64,000 nucleotides of DNA from Jacaranda mimosifolia (GCA_018894105.1 CM032117.1:32964501-33028500), one strand, 5' to 3'; positions 20,315 to 33,091 are shown, counted from the stretch's first letter. The notes: a model not told the origin generated them from the letters alone. Numbers and translations: made by a program.

Positions 20315-22285
20315 CCCTCTAGTGGATCTACCAAAGTCCATACTTTGTTAGAGTACATGGAGTCCATTTCGGATTTCATGGCATCAAGCCTATGTCCCGA
20401 GTCTATGCCAACATAGCTTCCTCATAGGTCTTCAGATCGATATCCAATTGGCCTATCTCATGAAGAAATTCGAACATTTCGGGTTGCTTCTTAGAGATGG
20501 TGTGTAAGGCTCTCTACTTGTTTCCACCGCTTGTGGGATTTGACGATCATCTTGAACTTCATCAAGTTCAACAATAATGACTTTTCTATCCAATAGAAAA
20601 TTCTTTTCTAAAAAGGTGGCGTTCCTTGAGACAAACACCTTTTTTCCACAAACTTGCACAAGAATGATCGACCATCTAACTTATCTTCCACTAATCGCTT
20701 GACGTAAGCGGGAGACCCCCAAACCTTTAGGTAATGGTGAGAGGGTGCTTTGCCATACCATATCTCATGTGGTGTCTTTGGCATTGATTTTGAGGGTACT
20801 ACATTTAGTAGCTTTGCCGCCATTTCTAAGGCGTATCCCCAAAAGAATATAGACACATTAGAGAAGCTCATCATAAAATGTACCATGTCCAAAAGGTACG
20901 ATTTCTCCTCTTGGCTACTCCAATGTGTTGGGGTGTGCCTGGTGGAGTCCATTGAGAGAGAATCCTATTCTTTTTTAGATAATCCAAGAATTTGGTACTT
21001 AAGTATTCTCCTCCTCGATTCGATTGAAGAGCTTTAACAAAAACACTAAGTCCTTTTTGCTTTTCTACTTCATACCAATACTCTTTGAACTTTTCAAAGG
21101 TTTCGGATTTGTACTTTATAAGTACACGTGTCTAAATTTGAGTGTGACCATCGGTGAATGTAATGAAGTAAGAATGGCCTTCTCTCACACTAACTCTTAG
21201 TGGGCCACACACATTTGTATGGTTCAAATCCAAAGGACTAGTGGTTTGCTCCGATTGTCCTACAAAAGGAGCCTTGGTCATTTTTCCCTTTAAACAAGAC
21301 TCACAAGTAGGAAGTTCCTCAATGCCACTAACTTGTAGTGCTTTGAGAGCTTCTAATTTGTTCATCCTATTTTTAGAGATATGCCCAAGTCTTGCATGCC
21401 AAAGAATGACATCTTCTTCAATATCTAACTTTCTTACTTTGTTGAATGTGCATTGGTGATGGTTGGGAATCCAAAAATGCATAATCCTTTGTTATTAAGT
21501 GTACCATTAGCAATTAAAGAACCCATTCTTTAATAGCTTCAATCTCCTATTTGATATAGAAGGATCAAATCCTTCGCTATCCAAAATGGGAATTGAAATA
21601 TTGTTCTCAACAATATATGGTACATAATAACTAGGGTTCAATACAAGTATGGAGTTCCCTAAGTCTAACTTATCATACGCCTTTGGCTTTGGCAGCAACT
21701 CTTGCTCCTTAGCCAAGACGGTGGATCATATCCCCATTACTAAGTTTTATTCTTCTTTCTATTCTTTGTAACCACTTACAAAGATAAGAACCACATGCGA
21801 TATCATATATCCATGATGAAGAATGTATCCTAAATTTCACTTCAATAGAGTACATACCCTTCTCAAGGGTTGCAACGTATTCCTTGCAATCCAAGCCTAA
21901 TCATCTTTAGACCGTAGTCGATGAAACATGACTTCTCATTCATCCTAGCTTGAAAAATCTCCTTTGACAACATGAACTTCTCATACCTTCTTTGCTTTAC
22001 AACTCTTGTAAACTTAAACCAAGCTACTATTCATATGTCCTTGAGGTTTTTGAAGTTCATAGATGCTAAAATAAGACTATAGGATAGGACAATCTTCAAC
22101 CCAATTCGTGAACATATCACGTGTCTCTTATCTACTTTAATCCCCATGGGATAAGGAGCACCATGATATAGGACACCTATCCATTTCTAGGAATCTAGAA
22201 TAATTTTGAGGTTAAGTCTATCATGGAAGTTTGGCCCGATTGGTTTATTGGTTTCCAAAATAACGTTGAATGGATTATTAGCCAT
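20315..22285 (-). pseudogene. Copia gag-pol remnant (element B)
   Basis: In sense order: a truncated gag from 22285 with its central part and zinc knuckle deleted; protease-like IYDIACGSYLCKWLQ near 21800; pre-integrase LWHARLGHISKNRMNKLEAL with CESCLKGKM near 21300-21420; integrase HSYFITFTDG near 21160 and LNVVPSKSMPKTPHEIWYGK near 20760-20830; and the linker VFVSRNATFLEKNFLLDRK near 20600. Many stops and frameshifts separate the blocks. Pol would process the polyprotein, integrate the cDNA and reverse-transcribe the RNA. The order protease-integrase-RT is that of Ty1/copia. Confidence 0.85.
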
Positions 22286-22586
22286 TTTGAGATTTCATAA
22301 ATCATCAAAGGCAAAAAAGAGAATATAAGCATGTGATTGAATATTGATATTTGAAAAAATGTTTATGGTCTATCAAGCATGTTTTTATCCCACTATTTTA
22401 TCAAATTCTTCACCCCCTAGAAGAATTCGAGAAATCATATTTTCTAGTGAGAATCAAGACTCCAAGGACTTGGAAGTGGACCCTCGTGACCAAGTGTCAT
22501 CCACAAACAATCGAAAGGTAAGTAACTTTTGCTAATTGCATCGTATGCAACTCTTGATATATTTTGCCTCACTTTTCATATAGATC

Positions 22587-24029
22587 TAGGCTTGTAAATG
22601 GGTAGGGTATCACCCTACGCACACCCATACCATAAAATACTCAAATAAAAATACCCTATATTCTACCCTACCCTAAAATACCTAAAAGGATGAGACCCTA
22701 ACCCTACCCTACCCTATCTAACCCAAGACATATTGGGTCTAGTTTATTGGACTTATATTTTTAATAAAAATATATAATAAAAATATTATTTGGCATACGA
22801 TAACAAAAAATAAAAAAACTTCTTCTATATTTAATTTAATTTAATTATTAAATTTAAATTAGTTAATCTTTATTTTCAAATTTTCATTCATTAATAAAAA
22901 AATTTATTAACAAAGTTTTCATTAGCAAAATTAATTTTATTAACTATTTTTATAGAAAATATTTATTCCACTATTAATTTTAATATTATTAATTTTATTA
23001 ATGAAAAATGTTCAACTGTTGCTTTGCTATTCCAATTTTAAAAAAAGAAATTGCTATCCCAATATAATAACTTTATTAATTTTATTAATTTACTTTAATT
23101 TTTAGTGAAGAAAATTATTTAGTTGTTACTGTTCATAGGGATGTGAATAGGCTAGGCCGCTCGTCAGGGGCCTACGGTCTAGCCTATTTGAGGCCTAGCC
23201 CAACCTAGCCTATTTAATAAATAGACTAGATTTAAGCTTTTAAAAAAGTCTATTTAATTAAAAAGGTTAGGTATAGGCTTTTAAAAAAGTCTATTAGGCC
23301 GGTCTATATAATTTAATTATATTATAACATATATATTTAATTATTTATAATACTTATATAATTACTTTTATATTTATATTAATTAATTTTAATAATTTTA
23401 TATATTTATATATTATGTTCTTAATTAATACACAATCATTTTATTTCAAATTTTTTGTTTAACTTATAATAATATTTGTTTATGATTCTCATTGTTGAGC
23501 TAAGTGTATTATAATTGCCAATTACTTTTGCTTGATATAAATTATAGAATTTTTAGGCCTATTAAGGCCTATCAAAGTTTCAAGCCTATTAAAAGTCTGA
23601 ACCTATATAAAATTTAAGCCTAATTAAAATAGGCCTTTTCAGGTCAGGCCTATGCTTTGCAAAAATCTAAGGAGGCTAGGCTAGTCTTTAAAAAAGCCTA
23701 TGTCAGGTAATAGATTAGGCTTAGGCTTACAAAATATGCAATAGGCTTGGCATATTTACAGCAAAGCCTAGCCTATTCTCGCCCCTACTGTTCATTCACA
23801 TATTTGTAATTTTTATATATAAAATGTTTATCATTAATATACATTTAATTTTGATATAGACAATTTTCAAGTTCATAGATTAAATTTAAGTATAAAGTAA
23901 TGGGTAATTTATGGGTGTGGCTACATGAGTAATTTATAGGTATAGATCATATCCATACCCATTATATTATCTTTAATAGGTATGGGTATGATATTTTGGG
24001 CCTTATTACCCTACCCATTTACAGGTCTA
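22587..24029. mobile_element. MITE with TAGGCTTGTAAATGGG ends, hosting a nested MITE
   Basis: The left end reads TAGGCTTGTAAATGGGTAGG and the right end, reversed, TAGACCTGTAAATGGGTAGG. In paralogous leaders (40080, 56370) the flanking sequence CTTTTCATATAG..CCACGACTCGTG is continuous, which confirms an insertion. No clear 8-bp target duplication is left; a TA at each junction is the only shared sequence. Without the nested 651-bp element the length is about 784 bp. No coding capacity. Confidence 0.78.
23136..23786. mobile_element. Nested hAT-type MITE, 651 bp, perfect 8-bp duplication
   Basis: The ends are TAGGGATGTGAATAGGCTAG on the left and, reversed, AGGGGCGAGAATAGGCTAG on the right. The sequence ACTGTTCA occurs at 23128-23135 and again at 23787-23794, a perfect 8-bp target duplication. 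The interior is full of GCCTA/TAGGC motifs and non-coding. It sits inside the MITE at 22587-24029. Confidence 0.9.
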
Positions 24030-25177
24030 CCACGACTCGTGCGACATCTACATTACTAAGTGCTAAGCCAAACTTACCAATCAAATTTTAATTCAAGACC
24101 GCTCCACGACATCCCCTATGACTAAGTGCCAATGCATGGGAAGCCTCAATTCAAAGGTGCATCGTATTCTAAGTATATGCTCACAACTTTCCTCCTAAGT
24201 GTGACCCCCATGGCCGAGTGCCATCGCACAAAATTGCTAGCATCATCATGGCATATACTATTGGTAAAAGGCATGGATTAATTAAAACTCCTTTTAATTT
24301 GTATCCATTTTAACTTAATATTTTGAAGCACTTGGACATTCTAATTGGAGAGATTTTAACTTGCTTGCTAAGATCTCACTAATTTTATCTTCTTATTTAG
24401 GTTTTTTATATCCTAATCCATGCATTACATATATTAATAGGATATGAAAAGCATAAATAAGTAAATGCGTCTAGCATGCTCCTAAGGTGGGATAACCATG
24501 AGCCTAACCAAGTGATGTACTTAGACCCATAAGTGCACCACTTAGTTGATTTTAAGTGGATTGATTAAATCTAGCTATTACATGAGTATATATCCCCATA
24601 CATTCATGGGTCTTCATGTCTCAAATGGCCTTCTTTGCTTCTTGCAACTTTTACAAGAGAAAGAAATCCTCACTCCTAGTGATTCTACTTTCATAACAAT
24701 TACAAGATAGAAATTAAGAGGCATGCAAGCCCTAATTTAATACAACCCTTTTCAACAACTTGAAACAAATAAAATCAATATTAAAGGCTCATGATCATCC
24801 CCATTCATTCATCATCCGTTCAACACTTAAATGAACAATAAATAAATCTAGAATTGACATTCAATTCCAAAAATTAAATGCTTATCTCATAAACAATTAA
24901 TTGGTCAAGCAAAAATAAGCATAACATTTTTGCATCTCATTTTTGCACAAAATTGGAGATTAACTTGAACAAGTTTCTAAAAGCAATAAAAAATGTCAAA
25001 CATAATTTTGAGAACTTTCACAGCACTTTTGCGCATATATAGCATGATTTGAATCATTTTTGGTCAGTTAAGGAACACAAAAATAGACTCAAAACTCATC
25101 CCAACATGAACTTGGTCGCTGCTACTCGGGCTGTGCAGATGGCTGGGCGGCAGGTGTGCCCGCTGCCCTGCCTGTGT

Positions 25178-25196
25178 GCTGCCACGGTGCGGCAGC
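25178..25196. other. Leader hairpin GCTGCC-N7-GGCAGC
   Basis: Six-base perfect stem with a seven-base loop, in the only GC-rich part of the leader (25110-25215). The same stem and loop length recur at 57489-57507 in another copy. Confidence 0.6.
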
Positions 25197-25722
25197 ACCC
25201 TTGTTTTGGGGTTGGGGCTGAGTCAAGCCATTTTTGGCTCAACTTTTGTGTACCAAAAATTTTATGACACATCCTAAACATCAAACCACACATTATAGAT
25301 AAAATTCTAGATTTAAAACACCTTTCAAAAATGGAATTTCAAGTGCTCAATCATGCTTCATGCTTCAAACTTCAAGTTCAAGTAAGAATCACATTTTTCA
25401 AAAACCTCCAATAATCTCCAATCATGTTGGATCTAAAAATGACCAAAACACCTTAAGGACAAATTTAGCATTCTATATCAACATATAATATCATCCAATG
25501 CTAAATCAAAATTTAAAATTAGCTAATCATGAATCAAATTACACTAACATATGAATTAACAATTAAAACACATATTAGCATAATATCTATTTATCATCAA
25601 AGGAGCCACAAGCATCATCATTCAAACACTTTAGTCCATCACATAGATCAAGTATTTGAAGATCTAGATCAATTCATCACATGAATCAATCAAAAGAAAA
25701 TCCAAATTGTAGCATGAATTAA

Positions 25723-25735
25723 GGCTTTGATAACA
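25723..25735 (-). other. Primer binding site, element B
   Basis: The sense strand reads TGTTATCAAAGCC two bases inside the LTR, a mutated form of TGGTATCAGAGCC (initiator tRNA-Met). Confidence 0.75.
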
Positions 25736-25737
25736 CT

Positions 25738-26640
25738 TGAAAGACAGTGTAAGCCAAGGATCCAATTTAAAACATTTAAAAACTGAAAATAACTTGAATT
25801 ACACCTCAAAAGGATCAAATTAATGCCTATAAAATGGATCAAGGTCAGATAATTAGCTCTCAAGCAAAGTCCAACAAAAACTTGAAGATGTGCTTCCTTT
25901 ACCGAAAGCAGTCTGCTTCTGGCGCAGCAAGGTGTGATCAACTTTTGACTAGGCAAATCACCTCCAATTTGAGCCAAATCAGGACCAAAATTTTGCCAAC
26001 TCCTTGAAAAATATCCAATAAAATTCAGCCCCAAATAATTTCGGCAAGGCAGCAAACAGAGTCCAGAAAAATCATTGCTGGAATAGAGGATCACTAAAAA
26101 CAAGCAATCCAAATGTCTTGCCTCTAATGTGAAAGTCTACACACCAATGGACAATCCTTTTTCCTCCTAGTTTAGTTGGAAAAACTAAGAAAAAAGCAAG
26201 AGGAAGATGAAGGCTGAAAAGTGGAGGGAGGTGAAGAAGGTGTGAAGCCTCATTTCATGAGAGAATTACAAAATTGGAGGGAAATTTGGATCTAACAATT
26301 AGATCCTAATGCTTGCAAAAACCATGTATTGGCCATCCCTCTCTATATCTATATATAGAGGGAGGATGGTGTGATGCCAAGGTGGCATCACACCTTCCTC
26401 AAGGAGGGGGCGCCACATGTCATGCCAACTTGCAAGTAAGTTGCAAGTTGCATGTGAATTTGAATTTCATTTGGAGTCTTCATTTCATCTTATGAAATGT
26501 CATCCAAATAAATTCTAATTCTACACCAAATGATCCCTTCATTTGAGTTTTCCTTCCAAAATTATTTCTTCACTTTAATTTTAATTTAATTAAACTTTGA
26601 ATTAACTTTTAAGTCAACTAACAAATTCACTATCTAAACC
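25738..26640 (-). repeat. Partial copia LTR (element B)
   Basis: Begins TGAAAGACAG (LTR 3' end in sense) and is homologous to the other LTRs for about 900 bases, including a TATATCTATATATAGAG stretch near 26343 in the position of the promoter. The remaining U3 is missing at the junction with the plus-strand copy. The exact breakpoint, 26640-26660, is uncertain. Confidence 0.78.
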
Positions 26641-26649
26641 CCTAAAAGA

Positions 26650-26724
26650 AAAAAGTTATTTAAGACATCTTGAGAAGATGGGCTTGAAGGCTATGGGGAA
26701 TTGGTTTTGGGGTAAGTGAGAGAT
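26650..26724 (+). other. 3' internal end and polypurine tract of a plus-strand copia
   Basis: Matches the reverse complement of 52187-52250 (AAGACATCTTGAGAAGATGG) and ends in GGTAAGTGAGAGAT directly before the LTR start TGTTGG. In the best preserved copy the tract is GGGCAAGTGGGAGAT. Confidence 0.78.
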
Positions 26725-28109
26725 TGTTGGAATAGTACCCCGCAAGCCAATTAGATTGGCGTGTAAAACTACTCCACTTGTAATACAATCTTGATTGAAT
26801 GATATTCACTAAAATGGCCATCTTCATCTTTTGGCATTTATGATTTCTTCACATGCATTTGGTTGAAGTCCTTAAATCATACAAGACTATGGGGCTTGGT
26901 CACACATATGATGGTGATCATGAAACAAGTCTCTATGGTCATGAGTTGTGAGCCTATGTCTAAGGAATTGGTGAACCTAATGGGTCACACATAAAAACTT
27001 AAGTGAACTCTTATTTGATAGGAGGAATTTTCTAATGAGTTAGAAAATACCATGGTGGGCGGTTTTGCCTAAGGGAGAGATTAAATCGGCTAATTTATTT
27101 GGTCACTTTGGCTTAATTAAATTAAGTGTTAAATTAATCAAAATAATTTAAAAGGTTAAATTAGGCTAATTAAATTAAGGTGTTAATTTAATTGGTGCCA
27201 TGTGATAATTTAATCAGTCAAAGTCAACTTAAGGTTTTAAGTTAATTTAATTGACTTGAGGAGGTAAGTTAAATTAATTAAATTAAAGTGTTAATTTAAT
27301 TAACTAGGAATCTTAGTTTTGGAGGAAAATTGAATGGAAGAGTCCATTTGAATTAAATGAATTGGCTTTTTTAATTTATGAAATTAAAAATCAAAATTCA
27401 AGTTAGAAGAATCTAGCAAGTTGGTAAGTTGGCTCATGTGTGGATGGTGTGATGGAACCCTCCAAAGGCTTCATACTCACCTATAAATACCCCTAAGGGT
27501 GGCCAACCATAAACTTGTATTTTTCATGCTTCCATTTTCCTCCAATAGGTAGCACAATTCATGTGATGAATAACTACTTCCCTAGATTCTCTCATCTCTC
27601 TCTCTCTTCACCAAAATTGGATCTCTTTCCTCTCCTATTATCTTCATCCTCTTCTCAATTCTAGCCTAGAGTGTGAGGACTTGAGAGTTCTTCGTAAGTG
27701 TGTGGATCACCATTAGAGGCTTCACACTTGGGAAGCTTAGAATTGGACATTGGACCATCCTTTGTGGCAGATTTTTGGAGCATTGTTTGGGCGACTTTAG
27801 ACCAGCCATTCCTCCTTATTTTTGGCCAATTGGAGGCTGTGTAGGATATGTCTTAGTGTGCAAAAGTTGGTGCATTAAGGAGCCTTGCGTGTTGAGAACT
27901 TGATCCATCAAGTGGATAGAATAAATCCGACTTTGAAGGAGTTCACGAGAAGATCTACCTAGTTGCCTTTGTTTTTCTTCAAAAGGTAACTCTCTAGCTT
28001 TCAAATCTTAATTTATGACATGTCGATAGATCCTTGGGTGAGAGTTAGCAAGTTATATTTTGCCTATTTTTGTTTTAATTTATGGATCCTTGCCTATCTC
28101 CTACTTTTA
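26725..28109 (+). repeat. Copia LTR, plus orientation, internally deleted
   Basis: Starts TGTTGGAATAGTACCCCGCA and runs to CTACTTTTA. It is only 1385 bases against about 2200 for the full LTR, because about 800 bases are missing after CTCTATGGTCATGA near 26940. A TATA-like CTATAAATA lies at 27481-27489, followed by a CT-rich stretch at 27592-27615 in the expected 5' untranslated region. Confidence 0.82.
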
Positions 28110-29640
28110 GTGAGTTCCAAGATGGGATTCGTTTCCCATCTGTGAAGAACGGGTTGATCTCTTATTCTAAGATGATTGATTCCAAGAAATCCATGCGCAA
28201 GGTGATATGATAATTTGGAAAAGGAGTTTTCCAAAGTTAAGGTCATAATGAGGAATCAAACATCAAGAATAGATACATAGTCATCGACACTATTAGGAAG
28301 CTGGCAAATATCTTGCCCTAGACCTCTTTCAGGAGATAGAAAATGGAAGGACCGTATTTGCATGGCGATTGTAAGCGATAATGGTTCACGTATAACTAAT
28401 TCATCCAATTGGTTGGGCTCCATAAGCTTGTGCTAGATATCGACAATGGAGATTGGTTACTCTTCAATTAATAGAGATTAATTGATAGAATGATTAGTTT
28501 AAAAGAGTTTAGACTAATCGAAATATTCAATATTCAATAAATCACAAAAAGTTGTGAGCCCATGTCTAATTAATTGGTGAACCTAAAGGGTCACACACAA
28601 AATCCTAGAACACTTTAATTTGATTGAAGAAATTATCTAAGAGGTTAGATAATTAAGGTGATCAAGTTAATTGGAGAGAGAGACCAAGTTGACTAATTAT
28701 CAATTGAATGCTTGATTGATTTAAGCATTACTATAATTTAAATGGTTAAATTATGCCAATTAAATGAAAGGGTTAATTTAATTCGTGCCATGTGACAATT
28801 TTAATTAGTCAAAGTCAACTAAAAGAGTTAAGTTGATTTTATTAACTTAAGAAGTTAAGTTAATCTAATTAAATTAAAGAGTTAGTTTAATTAGAAGGGA
28901 AATCTAACTTTTGAGGGAATGTTAAATAAATGAGTCCATTTGATATTAGTGAGTTGACATTTTTAATTTGGGAAATTAAAAATGCAACTTGACTAGCTAA
29001 GTGGCATCTTAGGTGGCATAGTTAGGTGTGTGTGATAGAAGCTTCCATAAGCCTCCATCTCACACTATAAAACCCCCCTCATGGCCAGCCCTTTAGGAGT
29101 AAAAAAAGAAATTCACTCCAACAACTTTCTCTCTCCAATAACTTCCTCACACTTTCTTCTTCATCTTCCTTCATCCTCCTCATCTTTCTAGTTGATTGAG
29201 AGAGGATTGAGAGTGGCTTTAGGTGTGTGGAGTAGCTTTAGAGGCTTCACATTTAGGGAGCTTTGGTTTGCTGAATAAGATCTTCCAAGTTTGTGATCGA
29301 TTTTGGTGTTGATTGTCAATCGGCAGTTTTGCTTCAAGAGTTTTTCTTTTGCGACCTATTGGAGCACATCTTAGAGGATCTTTTGGCAGCAAAGGTTGCT
29401 GTCAAGGCTGTCCATTGGAGAGGAGTTAGAGATCCTTGGAGAAAAAGGTGAATTCCTAGCTTGAAAGGAGTTCCTTTGTGAGAGCTAGCTTGTTACCTTT
29501 CATTTTCATGTCACCTTTTCAATCCAATTCTGAGGCATAAAATAGATCCTTGGGTTGAGGATGTCTTGGTTAATTTTGTCTATTTTGCAAATTATTATGA
29601 ATCCTAACACCTCCTCTACTTACACTACATCTAAATCTTG
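28110..29640 (+). repeat. Copia LTR fragment, plus orientation
   Basis: Joined directly to the previous LTR but begins in mid-LTR (TGAGTTCCAAGATGGGATTC) and runs to the LTR end region (CACCTCCTCTACTTA). ACTATAAAAC at 29064-29073 is a good TATA box. The two adjacent fragments look like the product of unequal recombination between LTRs. Confidence 0.78.
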
Positions 29641-29678
29641 GATGATTTTTTTTTAATCCAAACACCTGCCTTTTGCGG

Positions 29679-30645
29679 TGTAGCGCCCCGAAACTAGAGC
29701 TTCTGCCCCTAGATCGAGGTGTTACGAAAATGATATTGTTTCATAGGATTTACAAATAAACGTCTTTATTGATCAACTTTTTTATAATACAAGCTTCAAT
29801 GTGTACAAGGGAGTAAACAAAACAAACTCGAGCTAGCTAAAAAAATAAACACAACTCTTTTCTATCTTTCTTCTCATGCACAATAATACTTTGGGAATAA
29901 AATGTAAGTTCATAGAATTTAGTAAAATTTATAACTGAAGAGGGAGGAACGAAGCGATTATAGAATTAATAAGGAGTAAGAGTACAATTTATGAATTATG
30001 GTTGAACTATTTTATCCATCACCCTTATATCTTCAACATTAATTCACCCTTGTGCCTCTCCAATTCCCACCTCGAGTGGCTGCTCAGAGGGAAATAATGG
30101 CGATACGGTCGACTGCATATCGCAGATTGGTCTATTGAGATGCCTAACCTCCAAATAGCCGCAAGACCAACCAACAATGGGAACAATTCGGCATAAGATT
30201 ACCGTTAACCCGACGCCGCCCAGTTCTTATACCGAATAATTCTAGGGCCCAACATTCATGAATAATTGCAATCAATACTGTCATTGAACATTTCATTGCT
30301 TTTGATGAATGTGCCGATGTTCATCAAGAATGATAGAATGAATTCAACAATATGGTTTCAAAGCCATAACGATAGGTGAAACAAGGAGCAAGGAATAGAA
30401 CAAGGAATATGAATGAAATAAAGATTTCGGGTTAAAGTTGAAAAGTATAGGTTTTTTTTTCCCCTAAACTTTAGAGAAATTTTGTGGTAAAATTTTAAGA
30501 TTTGGTATATTTTGAAAATAGTTTTGATTTAAAATCCAGAAGTAGAATAGAAAATAACATGATTCAAGAACCAAAATAATTCTCCAGAATCAAGGAATAA
30601 GGCAAGAAAGATAGTAAGAAAAGTTATAAACTTTACCTAAATTTC
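29679..30645. repeat. Unclassified insert, possibly gypsy LTR fragment
   Basis: Unlike the copia sequences on both sides. It begins TGTAGCGCCCCGAAACTAG and has CGAGGTGTTACGA soon after, reminiscent of Tekay-type termini, plus several AATAAA/TTTATT signals. No matching right end or target duplication was found, so it may be a truncated solo LTR. No protein similarity. Confidence 0.45.
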
Positions 30646-30654
30646 CAAGCTTTT

Positions 30655-30933
30655 ATCGATAATGTTGTTCCAAAGGATTATAGAAGTAATTACCCAAAGA
30701 CTTTTTTGGGTATCCCTCAAACTTGTACAAAGTGGATCTCGCATCCAACTTGTCTCCCACTAGTCTCTTGACATAGGCGAGATATCCCCAAATTCTTAAA
30801 TAAGAGTAAGAGGATTCTTTGCCATACTGTATCTCATGTGGCATCTTTGGAACTGACTTTGAGAGTACTATATTTAATAGCCTCGTTGTTGTGTCTAAGG
30901 GTTTATCCCTAAAAAGAGATAGGAACATTGGTC
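30655..30933 (-). pseudogene. Copia integrase C-terminus remnant (host element H, part 1)
   Basis: The minus strand reads LLNIVLSKSVPKMPHEIQYG, LRIWGYLAYVKRLVGDKLDA and GYPKKSLGNYFYNPLEQ, the conserved tail of copia integrase. The frame is interrupted at 30933 by insertion of the composite 30934-47828 and resumes at 47829 with the next upstream codons. TGGTC at 30929-30933 is the left target duplication. Confidence 0.85.
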
Positions 30934-30936
30934 TAA

Positions 30937-33091
30937 TGAGAGGATATAGGGAAGGATCCATAATTAAAACCAAATTAAAGGCAAAATTAACTTGCAATCT
31001 CCAATCTAAGGACCAAGCAACATGTCATAAACTATGATTTGGAAGCAAGAAAGTTACCTTTGAAGAAAAACAAGGCAACAATGTAGAACTTCCCCTTGGA
31101 CTCTTCCAAAGTAAGATCACCACTCTCTACTTCATGTATCAACTTCACCATACTAAAGACTCCTTAATGTAGCAACTTCTATTTATCAAAGGACCTCCAA
31201 AGTAGCCTCAAAGTGGCCGAAAATGAAGAGGAAAAATAGCTCCAAAATTGCTTAGACTATCTTCAAAAAATCAGCCACCAATGAAGAATCAAACTCCAAA
31301 TCTAAGCTTCCCAAGTGTGAAGCCTCTGATGGTGATCTACACACCTATAAAGAAATCTCAATTCCTCACACTCTATGCTAGAATAGAATGAGGAAGAAGA
31401 TGATAGGGGAGAGAGAGAGAGGTGGTTTTGGTGAAGAAGAGAAGGGAGAGATTCTAGGGAGGTATTGTGCTACATTTTGGAAGGAAAATGGAAGCATGAA
31501 ATAATCTTTCTTGGCCGGCCACTCAAGGGTATTTATAGTGTGAATGGAAGCTATTGGAAGCTTCCTTCATGCTTTGTCCACTTGTGCCAACTTGCTCGAT
31601 TTGATTCTAGCTTGAATTGGATTTTAATTTCATAAATTAAAAATGCCAATCCAATAAATTCAAATGGACTCTTCCATTTGATTTTCCCTCCAAAACATAA
31701 ATTCCCTAGCTAATCAAATTAGTTCTTTAGTTTAATTAATTTAACTTAACTTCTTAAGTTAATTAAATCAACTTAACTCTTTAAGTTGGCTTCGACTAAT
31801 TAAATTGTTACATAGCATCAATTAAATTAACTACTTAATTTAATTGGCTTAATTTAACTCCTTAAATTATTATGATTAATTTAACACTTAAATCAATTGA
31901 GCCAAAGTGACCAATTAATAATTAGCCAAATTGCTATCTCTTTCTTTAGGCAAAAACCGCACACATGCAATTTTCTAACTCCTTTGAAAAATCCTCATAT
32001 CAAATAAGAGTATCCTTAGGTTTTTGTGTGTGACCCATTAGGTTCACCATTTCATTAGACATGGCTCACAACACTTGGTGATATTTTGAATATTAAAAAT
32101 ATTTGAATTAGTTTAAACTCCTTTAAACTAATAACTTTATCAATTAATCTCTATTAATTGAAGAGTACCCAATCTCTATGGTTGATGTCTAGTAATAAGC
32201 CCATGGAGCCCAACAAATTGGATGAATGAATTATTTTGAGATGAACCATTATCATTTACGATTGTTGTGCAAATACGGTCCTTCCATTTCCTATCTTTCG
32301 AAAGAGACCTAGGCAAGATATTTGTTGGCTCCCTAATAACTCATAACTATGTATCTATTCTTGATGTTCGATTCCTCATTATGAAATTCCTTTTCTAAAT
32401 TGTCATATCACATTGCACAAGAATTTCTTGAAATTAGCTGTCTTAGAATACATAAGAGATCAACCCATTCTTCATCAACGGGCGAAAAGGATCCCATTTT
32501 GGAACTCACCAACCTTCATACTTAGGTAGGTTGTGTCTAACTAAGCCCCAGGTTACTCACTACGTGGTTGGAGCAAAATCAAAGCACAAGGATCTAAATA
32601 CAAGGTTACTATGGAACCTCAAGTCAAAGAACTAAAATTACATGCACTATCGTAAACTAGAGAACTTGCCACTACGAATATCTAGTAGATTCTCTAAGTT
32701 GGCCTTCAGTGAACTTACTCTCTAACAAGCACCCACTAACATGCATACCTATCTAATATAGATTACCCATGAAACGAGGCAATATCCAACTCCTTGGAAT
32801 ATGCATTGTTAGTGTAAGTCTATCCGGATCTTAGATGGCCTATCTCTTAAGATTCTATTACTTAGAATATTTAAAATCATGACCATAGAGACTAGTTTGA
32901 TGATCACCATCATATGTGTGGCCAAGTTCCATAGTCTTGTATGATTTAAGGGTTTCAACCAAATACATGTGAAGAACATATAGGCGCATAAGATAAAGAT
33001 GACCATGTTATTGAATATCATTCATTCAATAATGTTACATGGAGTAGTTATACATGCCAATCTAATTTGCTCGTGGGGCGCTATTCCAACA
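30937..33091 (-). repeat. Copia 3' LTR, minus orientation (element X)
   Basis: A full-length LTR of about 2.15 kb from TGAGAGGATA to CTATTCCAACA, homologous to 41764-43956 and 49964-52186. GTATTTATAGTG at 31530-31540 is the minus-strand TATA box in the shared position. It is followed on the right by the polypurine tract ATCTCCCACTTGCCC (plus-strand reading). Confidence 0.83.

Larger units (their letters stand above)
22286..25722 (-). other. Copia leader of element B, split by MITEs
   Basis: Non-coding sequence between gag and the primer site, homologous to 39784-41748 and 56073-57742. Without the MITE insertion it is about 2 kb long. It carries boxes resembling GTGACCAAGTGCCATC at about 22480, 24030, 24110 and 24210, and a GC-rich hairpin region at 25110-25215. 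Confidence 0.8.
20315..26640 (-). mobile_element. Copia element B, 5' half (LTR, PBS, leader, gag, part of pol)
   Basis: Minus-strand copia copy. Reading in sense it has a partial LTR (26640-25738), primer site (25735-25723), a leader of about 2 kb (interrupted by MITEs at 22587-24029), gag start at 22285, protease, integrase and the beginning of reverse transcriptase, breaking off at about 20315. It is truncated on both sides: the RT core, RNase H and 3' LTR are absent, and the 5' LTR lacks its outer 1.3 kb where it abuts a plus-strand copy. Confidence 0.85.

Noticed and set aside
22587..24029. Assignment of the outer MITE to hAT
   Set aside because: The ends resemble hAT but no 8-bp target duplication is present, so the class is left open.
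25110..25215. GC-rich island as a tRNA or CpG-island gene
   Set aside because: It does not fold into a cloverleaf with conserved tRNA boxes, and the same island recurs in other copia leaders.
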